A DNA stretch of 64,000 nt from Pantoea sp. Lij88 (lineage in GTDB: Bacteria > Pseudomonadota > Gammaproteobacteria > Enterobacterales > Enterobacteriaceae), in the NCBI RefSeq assembly GCF_030062155.1, contig NZ_CP118269.1, positions 3,596,001-3,660,000 on the forward strand, given 5' to 3'. This document shows, in pieces, positions 56,819 to 64,000 of this stretch (its first letter is position 1; every line of letters starts with the position of its first letter). The notes under the pieces were generated by a model. That model worked only from the letters and a program-made list of their open reading frames with translations, did no database searches and was not told the DNA's origin. Position numbers and translations under genes: made by a program.

Positions 56819-58257
56819 TGGAAGCGTTTATCGCCGATTATATCGATCGTCATCAGCTCCGCTTCAGCACGCTCAGCGACGCCATCTGGGATACGCCGGA
56901 AACCCGCTTCGCCGAAACCCGCTCGTCGGCGCTGCTGGCCGATGCCCTCGACAGAGAGGGATTCGCAGTGGAACGTGGTGTGGGGGGCATCGATACGGCC
57001 TTTATCGCCAGCGCGGGCAGCGGCAGGCCGGTGATTGCCATTCTGGGTGAGTTTGATGCGCTGGCCGGTCTGAGCCAGCAGTCGGGTTGCGCCCGGCCAC
57101 AACCGCTGGAAGCCAACGGCAATGGACATGGCTGCGGCCACAACCTGCTCGGCACGGCGGGTGTGGCCGCAGCCTGCGCCGTGAAAGCCTGGATGGAACA
57201 ACATCATACGGGCGGTACGGTTCGCTTTTACGGCTGCCCCGGCGAAGAGGGCGGATCGGGCAAAACCTTTATGGTGCGCGAGGGGCTGTTTGACGACGTT
57301 GACGCCGCCGTCACCTGGCATCCGGAAGGTTTCAGCGGCATGTTTAATCTGCGCACCCTCGCCAACATCCAGGCGGCGTTCAGCTTCAAAGGCGTTGCCG
57401 CCCACGCTGCCAATTCCCCCCATCTGGGCCGCAGCGCGCTGGATGCCGTCACGCTGATGAATACCGGCGCCAACTTCCTGCGCGAGCATATCGTGCAGGA
57501 GGCGCGTCTGCATTACGCCATCACTAACAGCGGCGGCGTCTCACCGAATGTGGTGCAGGCCGATGCGGAGGTGCTCTACCTGATCCGCGCCCCGGAGCTG
57601 CCGCAGGCGCAGGCAATTTACGAACGGGTGATTAATATCGCCAGAGGCGCGGCGCTGATGACGGACACCACGCTGACCGTGCGTTTTGACAAAGCCTGCT
57701 CGGACTACGTACCGAATCGCGCGCTGGAAGCCGTCATGGAGCGTTATTTGCATCAGTTTGGTTTGCCCGACTACAGCGACGAAGAGCGCGCGTTTGCGGC
57801 TGAACTGCGTGCCACCCTGACCGATGACGATCTGCGCAATGCCCGGCTCAATGCCGCCCGAACCGGTGGTGAAGCCGGGTATGCCTGGGCTGAACAGCTG
57901 GGCGATAAGCTGTTTATGGATGAGGTCGCGCCCTATGCGGTGACGCGTGAGCTGCTCTACGGCTCCACCGATGTCGGCGATGTCAGCTGGGTAACGCCGA
58001 CCGCACAGTGCTTTGCGCCCTGCTTTACCTTCGGCACGCCGCTGCACACCTGGCAACTGGTGGCGCAGGGCCGCACCAGTATCGGGCATAAGGGGATGTT
58101 TCTGGCGGGCAAAGTGATGGCCGCCACCGTGTTAACGCTGTTAACGGATTCGCAGGCGCTGGCTGGCTGCCGGGAAGAGTTTGAACGGGTACGCGCCGCG
58201 CAGCCTTATATCTGTCCGATCCCGGCGGGGATCACACCCACAAAACTGGCCGAATGA
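56815..58257 (+). CDS. abgB: p-Aminobenzoyl-glutamate hydrolase subunit B
   Basis: A 480-aa M20-family partner of AbgA. Motifs are GCGHNLLG for the metal site (about residue 105), CPGEEGGSGKTFM for the catalytic Glu region, and GVAAHAANSPHLGRSALDAV in the dimerisation domain. It overlaps abgA by four bases. The 145-bp gap before abgT contains no recognised gene. Confidence 0.94.
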   Translation: MMEAFIADYIDRHQLRFSTLSDAIWDTPETRFAETRSSALLADALDREGFAVERGVGGIDTAFIASAGSGRPVIAILGEFDALAGLSQQSGCARPQPLEANGNGHGCGHNLLGTAGVAAACAVKAWMEQHHTGGTVRFYGCPGEEGGSGKTFMVREGLFDDVDAAVTWHPEGFSGMFNLRTLANIQAAFSFKGVAAHAANSPHLGRSALDAVTLMNTGANFLREHIVQEARLHYAITNSGGVSPNVVQADAEVLYLIRAPELPQAQAIYERVINIARGAALMTDTTLTVRFDKACSDYVPNRALEAVMERYLHQFGLPDYSDEERAFAAELRATLTDDDLRNARLNAARTGGEAGYAWAEQLGDKLFMDEVAPYAVTRELLYGSTDVGDVSWVTPTAQCFAPCFTFGTPLHTWQLVAQGRTSIGHKGMFLAGKVMAATVLTLLTDSQALAGCREEFERVRAAQPYICPIPAGITPTKLAE

Positions 58258-58402
58258 GCCAACGGACGTGTCTCTGACGCGGACCACTATAAAAAATATT
58301 GCAAACACTTCCCTGAATCAGCGGAGCCGGCTCTGAACTCACCGCCTGTCGTACATCACGACCGGCGTCAGACCGGGCCTCCGCCGATAAGGGGAACACA
58401 AG

Positions 58403-59935
58403 ATGAGAATCAATACCATGGAAGCAACATCCGAGAACCGCAGCCCTGGCCGGCTCTTCAGCTGGATCGAGCGCGTAGGCAATAAAGTGCCCAACCCGTT
58501 TTTACTGTTTGTTTATCTGATCGTGGTACTGATGGTGGCGACCGCCATAATCAGCGCGCTGGACCTGGCAGTGAAGAACCCCAGCAACGGTGAAATCGTG
58601 CGGGTGAACAACCTGCTGAGCGTCGCAGGTATTCAGTGGATCCTGCCCAATATCATTAAGAACTTCAGCAGCTTTACCCCGCTGGGATCGATTCTGGCGC
58701 TGGTGATTGGTGCCGGACTGGCGGAAAAGGTCGGGCTGTTACAGTCGCTGATGGTGAAGATGGCGTCGCGCGTCAGCCGTCGTTACGCCAGCTATATGGT
58801 GCTGTTTATCGCCTTCTTCAGCCATATCTCCTCGGATGCCGCGCTGGTGGTGATGCCGCCGCTGGGCGCGCTGATCTTCCTGGCGGTGGGTCGTCATCCG
58901 GTCGCGGGTCTGCTGGCCGCGATTGCCGGTGTGGCCTCAGGTTTTACCGCCAACCTGCTGATTGTCACCACCGATGTGCTGCTCTCCGGCATCAGCACCG
59001 AAGCGGCGAAAGCGGTCAGCGATACGGTGCACGTTAGCGTCATCGATAACTGGTTCTTTATGGCTACCTCGGTGATTGTGCTGACGATAGTGGGCGCGCT
59101 GCTGACCGATAAGTTTGTCGAGCCGCGCCTGCCGCAGTGGCAGGGCAATGGAGAAAAGCTGGCGGCACTGACGCCGCTGGAGAACCGCGGCCTGCGCGCT
59201 GCCGGGATCGCCGCGCTGCTGTTTATCGCCGTGATGGCGCTGCTGGTGGTGCCGGAACATGCGCCACTGCGCAATCCCGCCACCGGTGCCATTATTCCCT
59301 CGCCTTTTATTCAGGGCATCGTGCCGATCATTATTCTGTTCTTCTTTGTGGTCGCCATTGCCTATGGCGTGGTCACCCGGCAGATCCGCCGTCCGGATGA
59401 TATCCCGCAGCTGCTGGTCGATCCGATGAAGGGCATGGCGGGCTTTATCGTGATGGTGTTTCCGCTGTCGCAGTTCGTGGCGTTCTTTAACTGGAGCAAC
59501 ATGGGCAAATTCATGGCAATCGGGCTGACCGACATGCTGGAGAGTGCAGGCATCAGCGGCGCGCCCGCGTTTCTGGGATTGATGTTCCTGTCGGCGTTTC
59601 TCTGCATGTTTATCGCCAGCGGCTCAGCAATCTGGTCGATTCTGGCCCCGGTCTTCGTGCCAATGTTTATGCTGCTCGGCTTCCATCCCGCCTTTGCCCA
59701 GATGATTTTCCGCATCGCCGACTCTGCCGTACTGCCGCTGGCTCCGATGTCGCCGTTTCTGCCGCTGTTCCTGGCCTTTTTGCAGCGCTATCAGAAGGAT
59801 GCGCAGCTCGGCACCTATTACGTGCTGATCTTCCCCTATCCGCTGGTGTTCTTTATCAGCTGGATAGCGCTGCTGATGGTGTGGTATCTGCTGGGTCTGC
59901 CGATTGGGCCAGGCGTCTGGCCGAAGCTGCCTTAA
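58403..59935 (+). CDS. abgT: p-Aminobenzoyl-glutamate transporter AbgT
   Basis: AbgT imports p-aminobenzoyl-glutamate. The 510-aa protein is highly hydrophobic with about 11-13 membrane segments and re-entrant hairpins. Family motifs include VPNPFLLFVYL near the N-terminus, FFSHISSDAALVVMPPLGALIF, GFTANLLI, and PLAPMSPFLPLFLAF near the end. GGGGAACACAAG precedes the start. Last gene of abgABT; its stop overlaps the end of the TA remnant on the other strand. Confidence 0.94.
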   Translation: MRINTMEATSENRSPGRLFSWIERVGNKVPNPFLLFVYLIVVLMVATAIISALDLAVKNPSNGEIVRVNNLLSVAGIQWILPNIIKNFSSFTPLGSILALVIGAGLAEKVGLLQSLMVKMASRVSRRYASYMVLFIAFFSHISSDAALVVMPPLGALIFLAVGRHPVAGLLAAIAGVASGFTANLLIVTTDVLLSGISTEAAKAVSDTVHVSVIDNWFFMATSVIVLTIVGALLTDKFVEPRLPQWQGNGEKLAALTPLENRGLRAAGIAALLFIAVMALLVVPEHAPLRNPATGAIIPSPFIQGIVPIIILFFFVVAIAYGVVTRQIRRPDDIPQLLVDPMKGMAGFIVMVFPLSQFVAFFNWSNMGKFMAIGLTDMLESAGISGAPAFLGLMFLSAFLCMFIASGSAIWSILAPVFVPMFMLLGFHPAFAQMIFRIADSAVLPLAPMSPFLPLFLAFLQRYQKDAQLGTYYVLIFPYPLVFFISWIALLMVWYLLGLPIGPGVWPKLP

Positions 59936-60125
59936 GTCTCAGTCCCACCGATGCGGGCATTATCGGTGGCGCTCTCTCTCTTTTCCGGCTGGGGGATATC
60001 GGGGCGTGAGTTGAGTGCCCCGATAGTCTTCACATCAGCCACCGCATAGCGGGTAACACGACCAGGCACCCGGACGCCGCTTTTGATCTCAACAGCTTCT
60101 TCCAGCGATGCTTTCAGCTCGTTAA
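59932..60125 (-). pseudogene. Remnant of a HigA-like antitoxin gene
   Basis: Reading the minus strand gives FFNELKASLEEAVEIKSGVR then VPGRVTRYAVADVKTI, the usual N-terminal third of XRE-type antitoxins of RelE/HigB systems. The expected helix-turn-helix that should follow is replaced by an unrelated tail GALNSRPDIPQPEKRESATD up to the TAA at 59932. Just upstream in frame is a TAA, so no start remains. Not expressed as an antitoxin in this form. Confidence 0.6.
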
Positions 60126-60200
60126 AAAACTCACGTTAACCTCATCTTTCCGTAATTGGGTCTGCTTCTTCAGCTCAGCTTTTTCCGCGTCCGTGAAGAA
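60126..60200 (-). pseudogene. Remnant of a RelE/HigB-like toxin C-terminus
   Basis: The minus strand reads FFTDAEKAELKKQTQLRKDEVN, the tail of RelE/HigB-family toxins (typically LTDEEKAALKK...). It precedes the antitoxin fragment in the usual toxin-antitoxin order. The active core is missing. Sequence upstream (60200-60360) is unrelated to toxins. Confidence 0.5.
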
Positions 60201-60510
60201 GGTGTCACAAAGCGGGCCTATGCTAGCGCAGGAACGCCATTTGCCTCCATGCGGGCCTGCAATCGCGTGACCGGAATGAGAGGCAGCGCTGAGTTTGCAG
60301 GCAAATCCTGGTCTGGTCGCCGCTGTCGGGGTGCCCGCCACGAATGGCAAAACCTGCAACGTACATTGCTAAATAGTCAGCAACGCCCCTCTCGGCAACG
60401 GCGGATGAATTGACTATTCTGCTATTTCTTCGCTTGCTAACGGTTACCTATTTTAATAAGCCTCTGACCGGCTGCGAGTCGTATCCACACTGCCTGAGGT
60501 TCACGCTGAT
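60201..60510. other. Intergenic stretch with an 8-bp inverted repeat
   Basis: No credible gene. AATAGTCA (60372-60379) and TGACTATT (60411-60418) are perfect inverted repeats 31 bp apart, 92 bp upstream of the MFS start, possibly an operator or an old insertion scar. Short ORFs here have no family likeness. Confidence 0.35.
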
Positions 60511-61920
60511 ATGACCACCACCTCCACCAGCCTGCCGCCGATGCCCGCTTCATCGGCGGCCCGTAACAGCTTAGCCGCACGCGTTGATGCGCTGCCCTCT
60601 TCCGCCGGTTTATGGCGTTTTATCACGCTACTGGCGCTGGGCGGATTTTTTGAGCTTTATGACCTGTTTGAAACCGGTTATATCAGCACCGGCCTGCTGT
60701 CGGCGGGCGTGTTTCACACCGACACGGCAGGCGTGCTGGGTTTCTCCGATCAGGCGGCCTTCGCGTCGGCCACCTTCCTCGGCCTGTTTTTCGGTGCCGG
60801 CCTGCTGGCACCCTACGCTGATCGCTTTGGCCGCCGTCTGACCTTTATGTGCGCGCTGCTATGGTATGGGCTGTTTTCGCTGCTGATGGCGTTCCAGCAG
60901 AGCGCTGAGATGATCATTCTGTTCCGCTTTCTGGTGGGAATCGGGCTGGGCGTCGAACTGGTGACCATTGATACTTACCTGTCTGAATGGGTGCCGAGCC
61001 ATCTGCGCAGCCGTGCTTTTGCCTTCTCCTTTTTCGTGCAGTTTTTGTCGGTGCCTGCCGTGGCGCTGATGTCCTGGTGGCTGATCCCGCAAACGCTGCT
61101 CAGCCTTGAAGGCTGGCGCTGGGTGGTGATCGCAGGCGCAGCCTGTTCGCTGGTGATCTGGCTGGTACGCCGAAACCTGCCGGAGTCGGCGCGCTGGCTG
61201 GCACAGCAGGGTCGTCATCAGGAGGCACATCAGGTGTTGTCCGCGATGGAGCAGCGCTGTGGCATCTCGCCCGGGCCGGCTGTCCAGGCTGATGACGCCG
61301 CCGCGCAGCTGCCAAAGCAGGGGCGTTTCAGTGAGATCTGGTCGCCCGCTTATCGCAAGCGCACCCTGATGCTGGTGGTGATGAACTTTTTCCAGGCGAT
61401 TGGCTTTTTCGGCTTTGGTAACTGGCTGCCTGCACTGCTGTCAGGCCGCGGTGCCACGGTAACTCACAGTCTGCTCTATGCTTTCTTCATTACGCTGGCC
61501 TATCCGCTGGGATCGCTGATTTGCAGCCGCTACGCTGACAAAATGGAGAATAAGTGGCAGATCGTTCTGTCGTCGCTGATGACAGTGGTGTTCGGCACGC
61601 TGTTCGCCTTCCAGACGCAGCCAGTGCTGCTGATTCTCTGCGGCTTCCTGATCACCTGGTCCAACGCCTGGCTGACCTTCAGCTTCCACGCCTATCAGAC
61701 CGAGATCTTCCCGACCCATATCCGGGCGCGGGCGGTCGGCTTCTGCTACTCCTTCAGCCGCCTGTCAACGGTCTTCAGCAGTATTCTGATCGGGGTGATA
61801 TTGCAGTATGCCGGGACGCCAGGCGTGATTACCTTTATCGTGCTGAGCATGGTGATGGTGATGCTGTCGGTGGGGATTTACGGGCCAAAAACGCGCGGAA
61901 TCGATCTGGAGAATATTTAA
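60511..61920 (+). CDS. MFS transporter, metabolite:H+ symporter type
   Basis: A 469-aa, 12-helix MFS protein with a ~30-residue cytoplasmic N-terminus. Motif A reads LLAPYADRFGRRLT, helix 4-5 has LVGIGLGVELVTIDTYLSEW, the mid-loop has PESARWLAQQGRHQEA, and YQTEIFPTHIRARAVGFCYSFSRL in the second half; this is the sugar-porter/SV2-like branch. It is plus-strand, convergent with the cytochrome c gene. Substrate not predictable; a link to gluconate or ketogluconate uptake is possible from location only. Confidence 0.83.
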   Translation: MTTTSTSLPPMPASSAARNSLAARVDALPSSAGLWRFITLLALGGFFELYDLFETGYISTGLLSAGVFHTDTAGVLGFSDQAAFASATFLGLFFGAGLLAPYADRFGRRLTFMCALLWYGLFSLLMAFQQSAEMIILFRFLVGIGLGVELVTIDTYLSEWVPSHLRSRAFAFSFFVQFLSVPAVALMSWWLIPQTLLSLEGWRWVVIAGAACSLVIWLVRRNLPESARWLAQQGRHQEAHQVLSAMEQRCGISPGPAVQADDAAAQLPKQGRFSEIWSPAYRKRTLMLVVMNFFQAIGFFGFGNWLPALLSGRGATVTHSLLYAFFITLAYPLGSLICSRYADKMENKWQIVLSSLMTVVFGTLFAFQTQPVLLILCGFLITWSNAWLTFSFHAYQTEIFPTHIRARAVGFCYSFSRLSTVFSSILIGVILQYAGTPGVITFIVLSMVMVMLSVGIYGPKTRGIDLENI

Positions 61921-61928
61921 AAAGAAAA

Positions 61929-61953
61929 GGCCGCCATCCTGATGATGACGGCC
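61929..61953 (-). terminator. Terminator between MFS and cytochrome c genes
   Basis: GGCCGCCATC / GATGACGGCC stem; on the minus strand it runs into TTTTCTTTTT, serving the dehydrogenase operon. Confidence 0.78.
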
Positions 61954-61967
61954 TCATTTACTGCCGA

Positions 61968-63278
61968 TTATTTGCCTTCAAGTACTTTGATATCCGCACT
62001 GCCCAGCCGATCTTTCTCATCTTTACGCAATTCAGCGACCTGTTTCGCGCTGACCTGCTCCGACGCCTTGTTGCCCCAGCTGTTCCGCACGAAGTTCACC
62101 ACGTCCGCTACCTGCTGGTCGTTCAGACGCCAGCCGAATGCCGGCATGGTAATGGTCGATGGCGCGCCGTTCACGCCAGGCAACTGCCCGCCCACCAGCA
62201 CGATATGGATCAGTGAAGTGGGATCGTCCGCCAGCACCACCGGATTACCGCGCAGCGCGGGATAGAAACGTTTGTAGCCGCTGCCATCGGTTTTATGGCA
62301 CGCCGCACAGCTGTCGACGTAGGTTGCAGCACCGGTCTGGCTGTCATCGCCACGCCACAGCGCTTTTGCCGTGGCATCATCCACGCTGAACGCCGCCTGA
62401 TGCGGATCCTTCGCGCCCAGCGACTTCAGATAGCGCGCAATGGCGGTGATATCGGACTCGCTCAGGTGCTGCAGACTGTGCTCCACCACGTCGGTCATGC
62501 CACCGAAAGCGGCGGTCTGATCGTTGCGGCCATAACGCAGGAACTGACGCAGGTCCTCTTCACTCCAGCGACCCAATCCATCGCGGTTATCGCCACGCAG
62601 GTTGCTGGCGGTCCAGCCATCAATCGGCGCGCTGCTGCCCGCCAGATAGTCACTGCCTTCCTCGTTGGTCAGCGCCTTCTCCTGCATGGTGATGCTGCGC
62701 GGTGTGTGACAGGCTCCGCAGTGGCCCAGTCCTTCGACCAGATAGCGACCCCGCGCCAGCACCGGATCTTCCTGGGCAGCAGACTGAAACGCTTTTACAT
62801 CGGGCGCAAAAATGCCGCGCCAGATCGCCAGCGGCCAGCGCATCGACAGCGGCCAGGGAATATCACTCTCCCGGTTTGGCTGCCCGACCGGCGCAACGCC
62901 ATGCATGAAGTAGGCGTAAAGCGCCTTCATGTCCTCATCGCTGACCACCGCGTAGGAGGGAAAGGGCATCGCCGGATAGAGCGTATCGCCATTTTTCGCG
63001 ACGCCGTGACGCACCGCCTTCTGGAAATCGTCGTAGCTGTATTCGCCAATGCCGGTGTCGCGATCGGGCGTGATGTTGGTGGAGTAGATGGTGCCAATCG
63101 GTGTCGCCATCGGCAGACCCCCGGCAAACGCCGCGCCGCCTTTGCTGGTGTGGCAGGCCACACAGTCACCGGCGCGCGCCAGATACTCACCCCGTTTAAC
63201 CAGATCGTCCTGGCTGCTATCCGCCAGTGCGGCGAACGACAGAGAGCCAAGAATCAGAGCCAGAATGCCATTTTTCAT
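61968..63278 (-). CDS. Triheme cytochrome c subunit of a membrane dehydrogenase (gluconate-2-dehydrogenase type)
   Basis: A 436-aa periplasmic protein: signal peptide ending AALA, then three heme-binding CxxCH motifs, CVACH near residue 39, CGACH near 188 and CAACH near 327. Three-heme subunits of this size are the electron-transfer part of FAD-dependent gluconate, 2-ketogluconate or sorbitol dehydrogenases and reduce ubiquinone. The start at 63278 has AGGAG at normal distance; the ATG at 63284 is directly against it. It starts 10 nt after the stop of the flavoprotein gene. Confidence 0.92.
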   Translation of the reverse strand: MKNGILALILGSLSFAALADSSQDDLVKRGEYLARAGDCVACHTSKGGAAFAGGLPMATPIGTIYSTNITPDRDTGIGEYSYDDFQKAVRHGVAKNGDTLYPAMPFPSYAVVSDEDMKALYAYFMHGVAPVGQPNRESDIPWPLSMRWPLAIWRGIFAPDVKAFQSAAQEDPVLARGRYLVEGLGHCGACHTPRSITMQEKALTNEEGSDYLAGSSAPIDGWTASNLRGDNRDGLGRWSEEDLRQFLRYGRNDQTAAFGGMTDVVEHSLQHLSESDITAIARYLKSLGAKDPHQAAFSVDDATAKALWRGDDSQTGAATYVDSCAACHKTDGSGYKRFYPALRGNPVVLADDPTSLIHIVLVGGQLPGVNGAPSTITMPAFGWRLNDQQVADVVNFVRNSWGNKASEQVSAKQVAELRKDEKDRLGSADIKVLEGK

Positions 63279-63288
63279 CGCCATCTCC

Positions 63289-64000
63289 TTATGCCTGCAC
63301 CAGTGGACCGGGGTTTTTCAGATAGTGTTCGCGAATCGCTTTGGCTGACCAGTAGGTCAGCGCCGCCACCATGCCGGTCGGGTTGTAGCCCAGTCCCTGC
63401 GGGAAGGCTGACGCGCCCGGAACGAACACATTTGGCACGTCCCAGCTTTGCAGATAACGGTTAACCGCACTGGTTTTGGGATCGTCGCCCATGATCGCGC
63501 CGCCACTGATGTGGGTGGTCTGATAGACCGTGGAGTCAAAATGGGTGCCCGGCTTTTTCGCGCCGCCGATGATCATCTTTGGATTCATCGCTTCGGCGAT
63601 ATTGCGCATCTTACCGACCATAAACTGCGCCATTTTGATGTCGTTCTCCTGCCAGTCAAAGGTCATGCGCAGCAGCGGCTGTCCATAGGCATCTTTGTAG
63701 TTAGGATCGAGATCGAGGTAGTTGGCGCGGTAGGACTGGTGCGCGCCGTGCGCATCCATCGACAGGTGATGGGTGTAGGTATCCGCCACCGCCGCTTTCC
63801 ATTTGCTGCCCCAGTTGGGCGTTCCCGCTGGCACCGGCAGGCCGGAGATCGGTTTGGTCCCCGCCTGGTTGACCCAGAAGGGGGAACCGCCGACAAAGCC
63901 CAGCGGCCCGTGGTCAAAATTGTCCGCGTTGAAATCATCAATGCCGACGCCCGCGCCACCCGCACCGATAAACGGATTGGTGGTGGTGTTTTTATCAAAC
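63289..64000 (-). CDS. FAD-dependent GMC oxidoreductase, large subunit (partial; 5' end outside window)
   Basis: The frame runs to the window end, so only the C-terminal ~236 residues are seen; internal starts such as the one at 63834 are artefacts. The GMC C-terminal region shows GGAKKPGTHFDS, HISGGAIMGDDPKTSAVN and FPQGLGYNPTGMVAALTYWSA, where the His and Asn of the active site lie. Together with the triheme cytochrome it makes a gluconate-2-dehydrogenase-type complex; a small gamma subunit would be expected upstream. Substrate choice among gluconate, 2-ketogluconate and alcohols is not settled by this fragment. Confidence 0.9.
   Translation of the reverse strand, partial: FDKNTTTNPFIGAGGAGVGIDDFNADNFDHGPLGFVGGSPFWVNQAGTKPISGLPVPAGTPNWGSKWKAAVADTYTHHLSMDAHGAHQSYRANYLDLDPNYKDAYGQPLLRMTFDWQENDIKMAQFMVGKMRNIAEAMNPKMIIGGAKKPGTHFDSTVYQTTHISGGAIMGDDPKTSAVNRYLQSWDVPNVFVPGASAFPQGLGYNPTGMVAALTYWSAKAIREHYLKNPGPLVQA

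Noticed and set aside
60156..60413. An 85-aa plus-strand frame between abgT and the MFS gene
   Set aside because: It overlaps the toxin-antitoxin remnant, has no recognisable domain and no good ribosome site.

Overview
The window reads as a chromosomal segment of an enterobacterium of the Pantoea/Erwinia type (Erwiniaceae). This rests on the gene order efp-epmB / groS-groL / fxsA / aspA-dcuA-cutA-dsbD-yjdC-tRNA-Phe, which follows the E. coli 94-min region, on protein similarity to E. coli families recalled from memory, and on the plant-associate style accessory load (pectinase-family hydrolase, many oxidoreductases, periplasmic glucose oxidation). No database search was possible, so genus is an inference.

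Layout. 1-14 kb is conserved core: the end of degS, the EF-P modification genes (epmA, efp, epmB), lipocalin blc, two entericidin genes too short for ordinary ORF calling, the groE chaperonin operon with a recognisable sigma-32 promoter, aspA-dcuA, cutA-dsbD-yjdC and a tRNA-Phe. Immediately after the tRNA comes an AT-rich leader and a five-gene chaperone-usher fimbrial operon (14.5-19.9 kb). 20-25.5 kb holds two dehydrogenase/TIM-barrel pairs on opposite strands around a LacI-type regulator, with a matching palindromic operator in front of each pair. 25.7-30.6 kb carries yghU plus a DUF1330 gene, a yncE-like propeller with a Fur-box-like site, and the dmlR/dmlA pair. 30.6-40.9 kb is a sugar-uptake cluster: GH28 hydrolase, ABC importer (binding protein, two permeases, separate ATPase), a GNAT protein resembling the C-terminal domain of human O-GlcNAcase, a ROK regulator lacking the zinc loop, a BadF/N-acetylglucosamine-type kinase and a third Gfo/Idh/MocA dehydrogenase.

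40.9-42.6 kb is a low-GC islet: two overlapping genes of unknown function bracketed by two copies of a structured repeat whose third copy lies at 27 kb. 42.6-50.4 kb has two MFS exporters, a degenerate EAL-like protein, glucose dehydrogenase gcd, a LysR and a small AraC-type regulator. 50.5-53.9 kb has another structured repeat, a response regulator/sensor kinase pair and tsx. 54-60 kb is a VOC protein and the abgR/abgABT p-aminobenzoyl-glutamate locus, followed by a decayed toxin-antitoxin remnant. 60.5-64 kb has an MFS transporter and the cytochrome c and flavoprotein subunits of a gluconate-2-dehydrogenase-type complex, cut by the window end. With gcd, this complex would let the cell oxidise glucose to gluconate and then 2-ketogluconate outside the cytoplasm.

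The most unusual item is the repeat family at 27.0, 41.1 and 42.4 kb: a 78-nt multi-hairpin core that is identical in two copies except inside one tetraloop, enclosed by terminal stems whose sequence differs between copies while pairing is kept. The second is the repeat-bracketed membrane-protein gene pair at 41.3-42.1 kb, which looks like a toxin/immunity arrangement.
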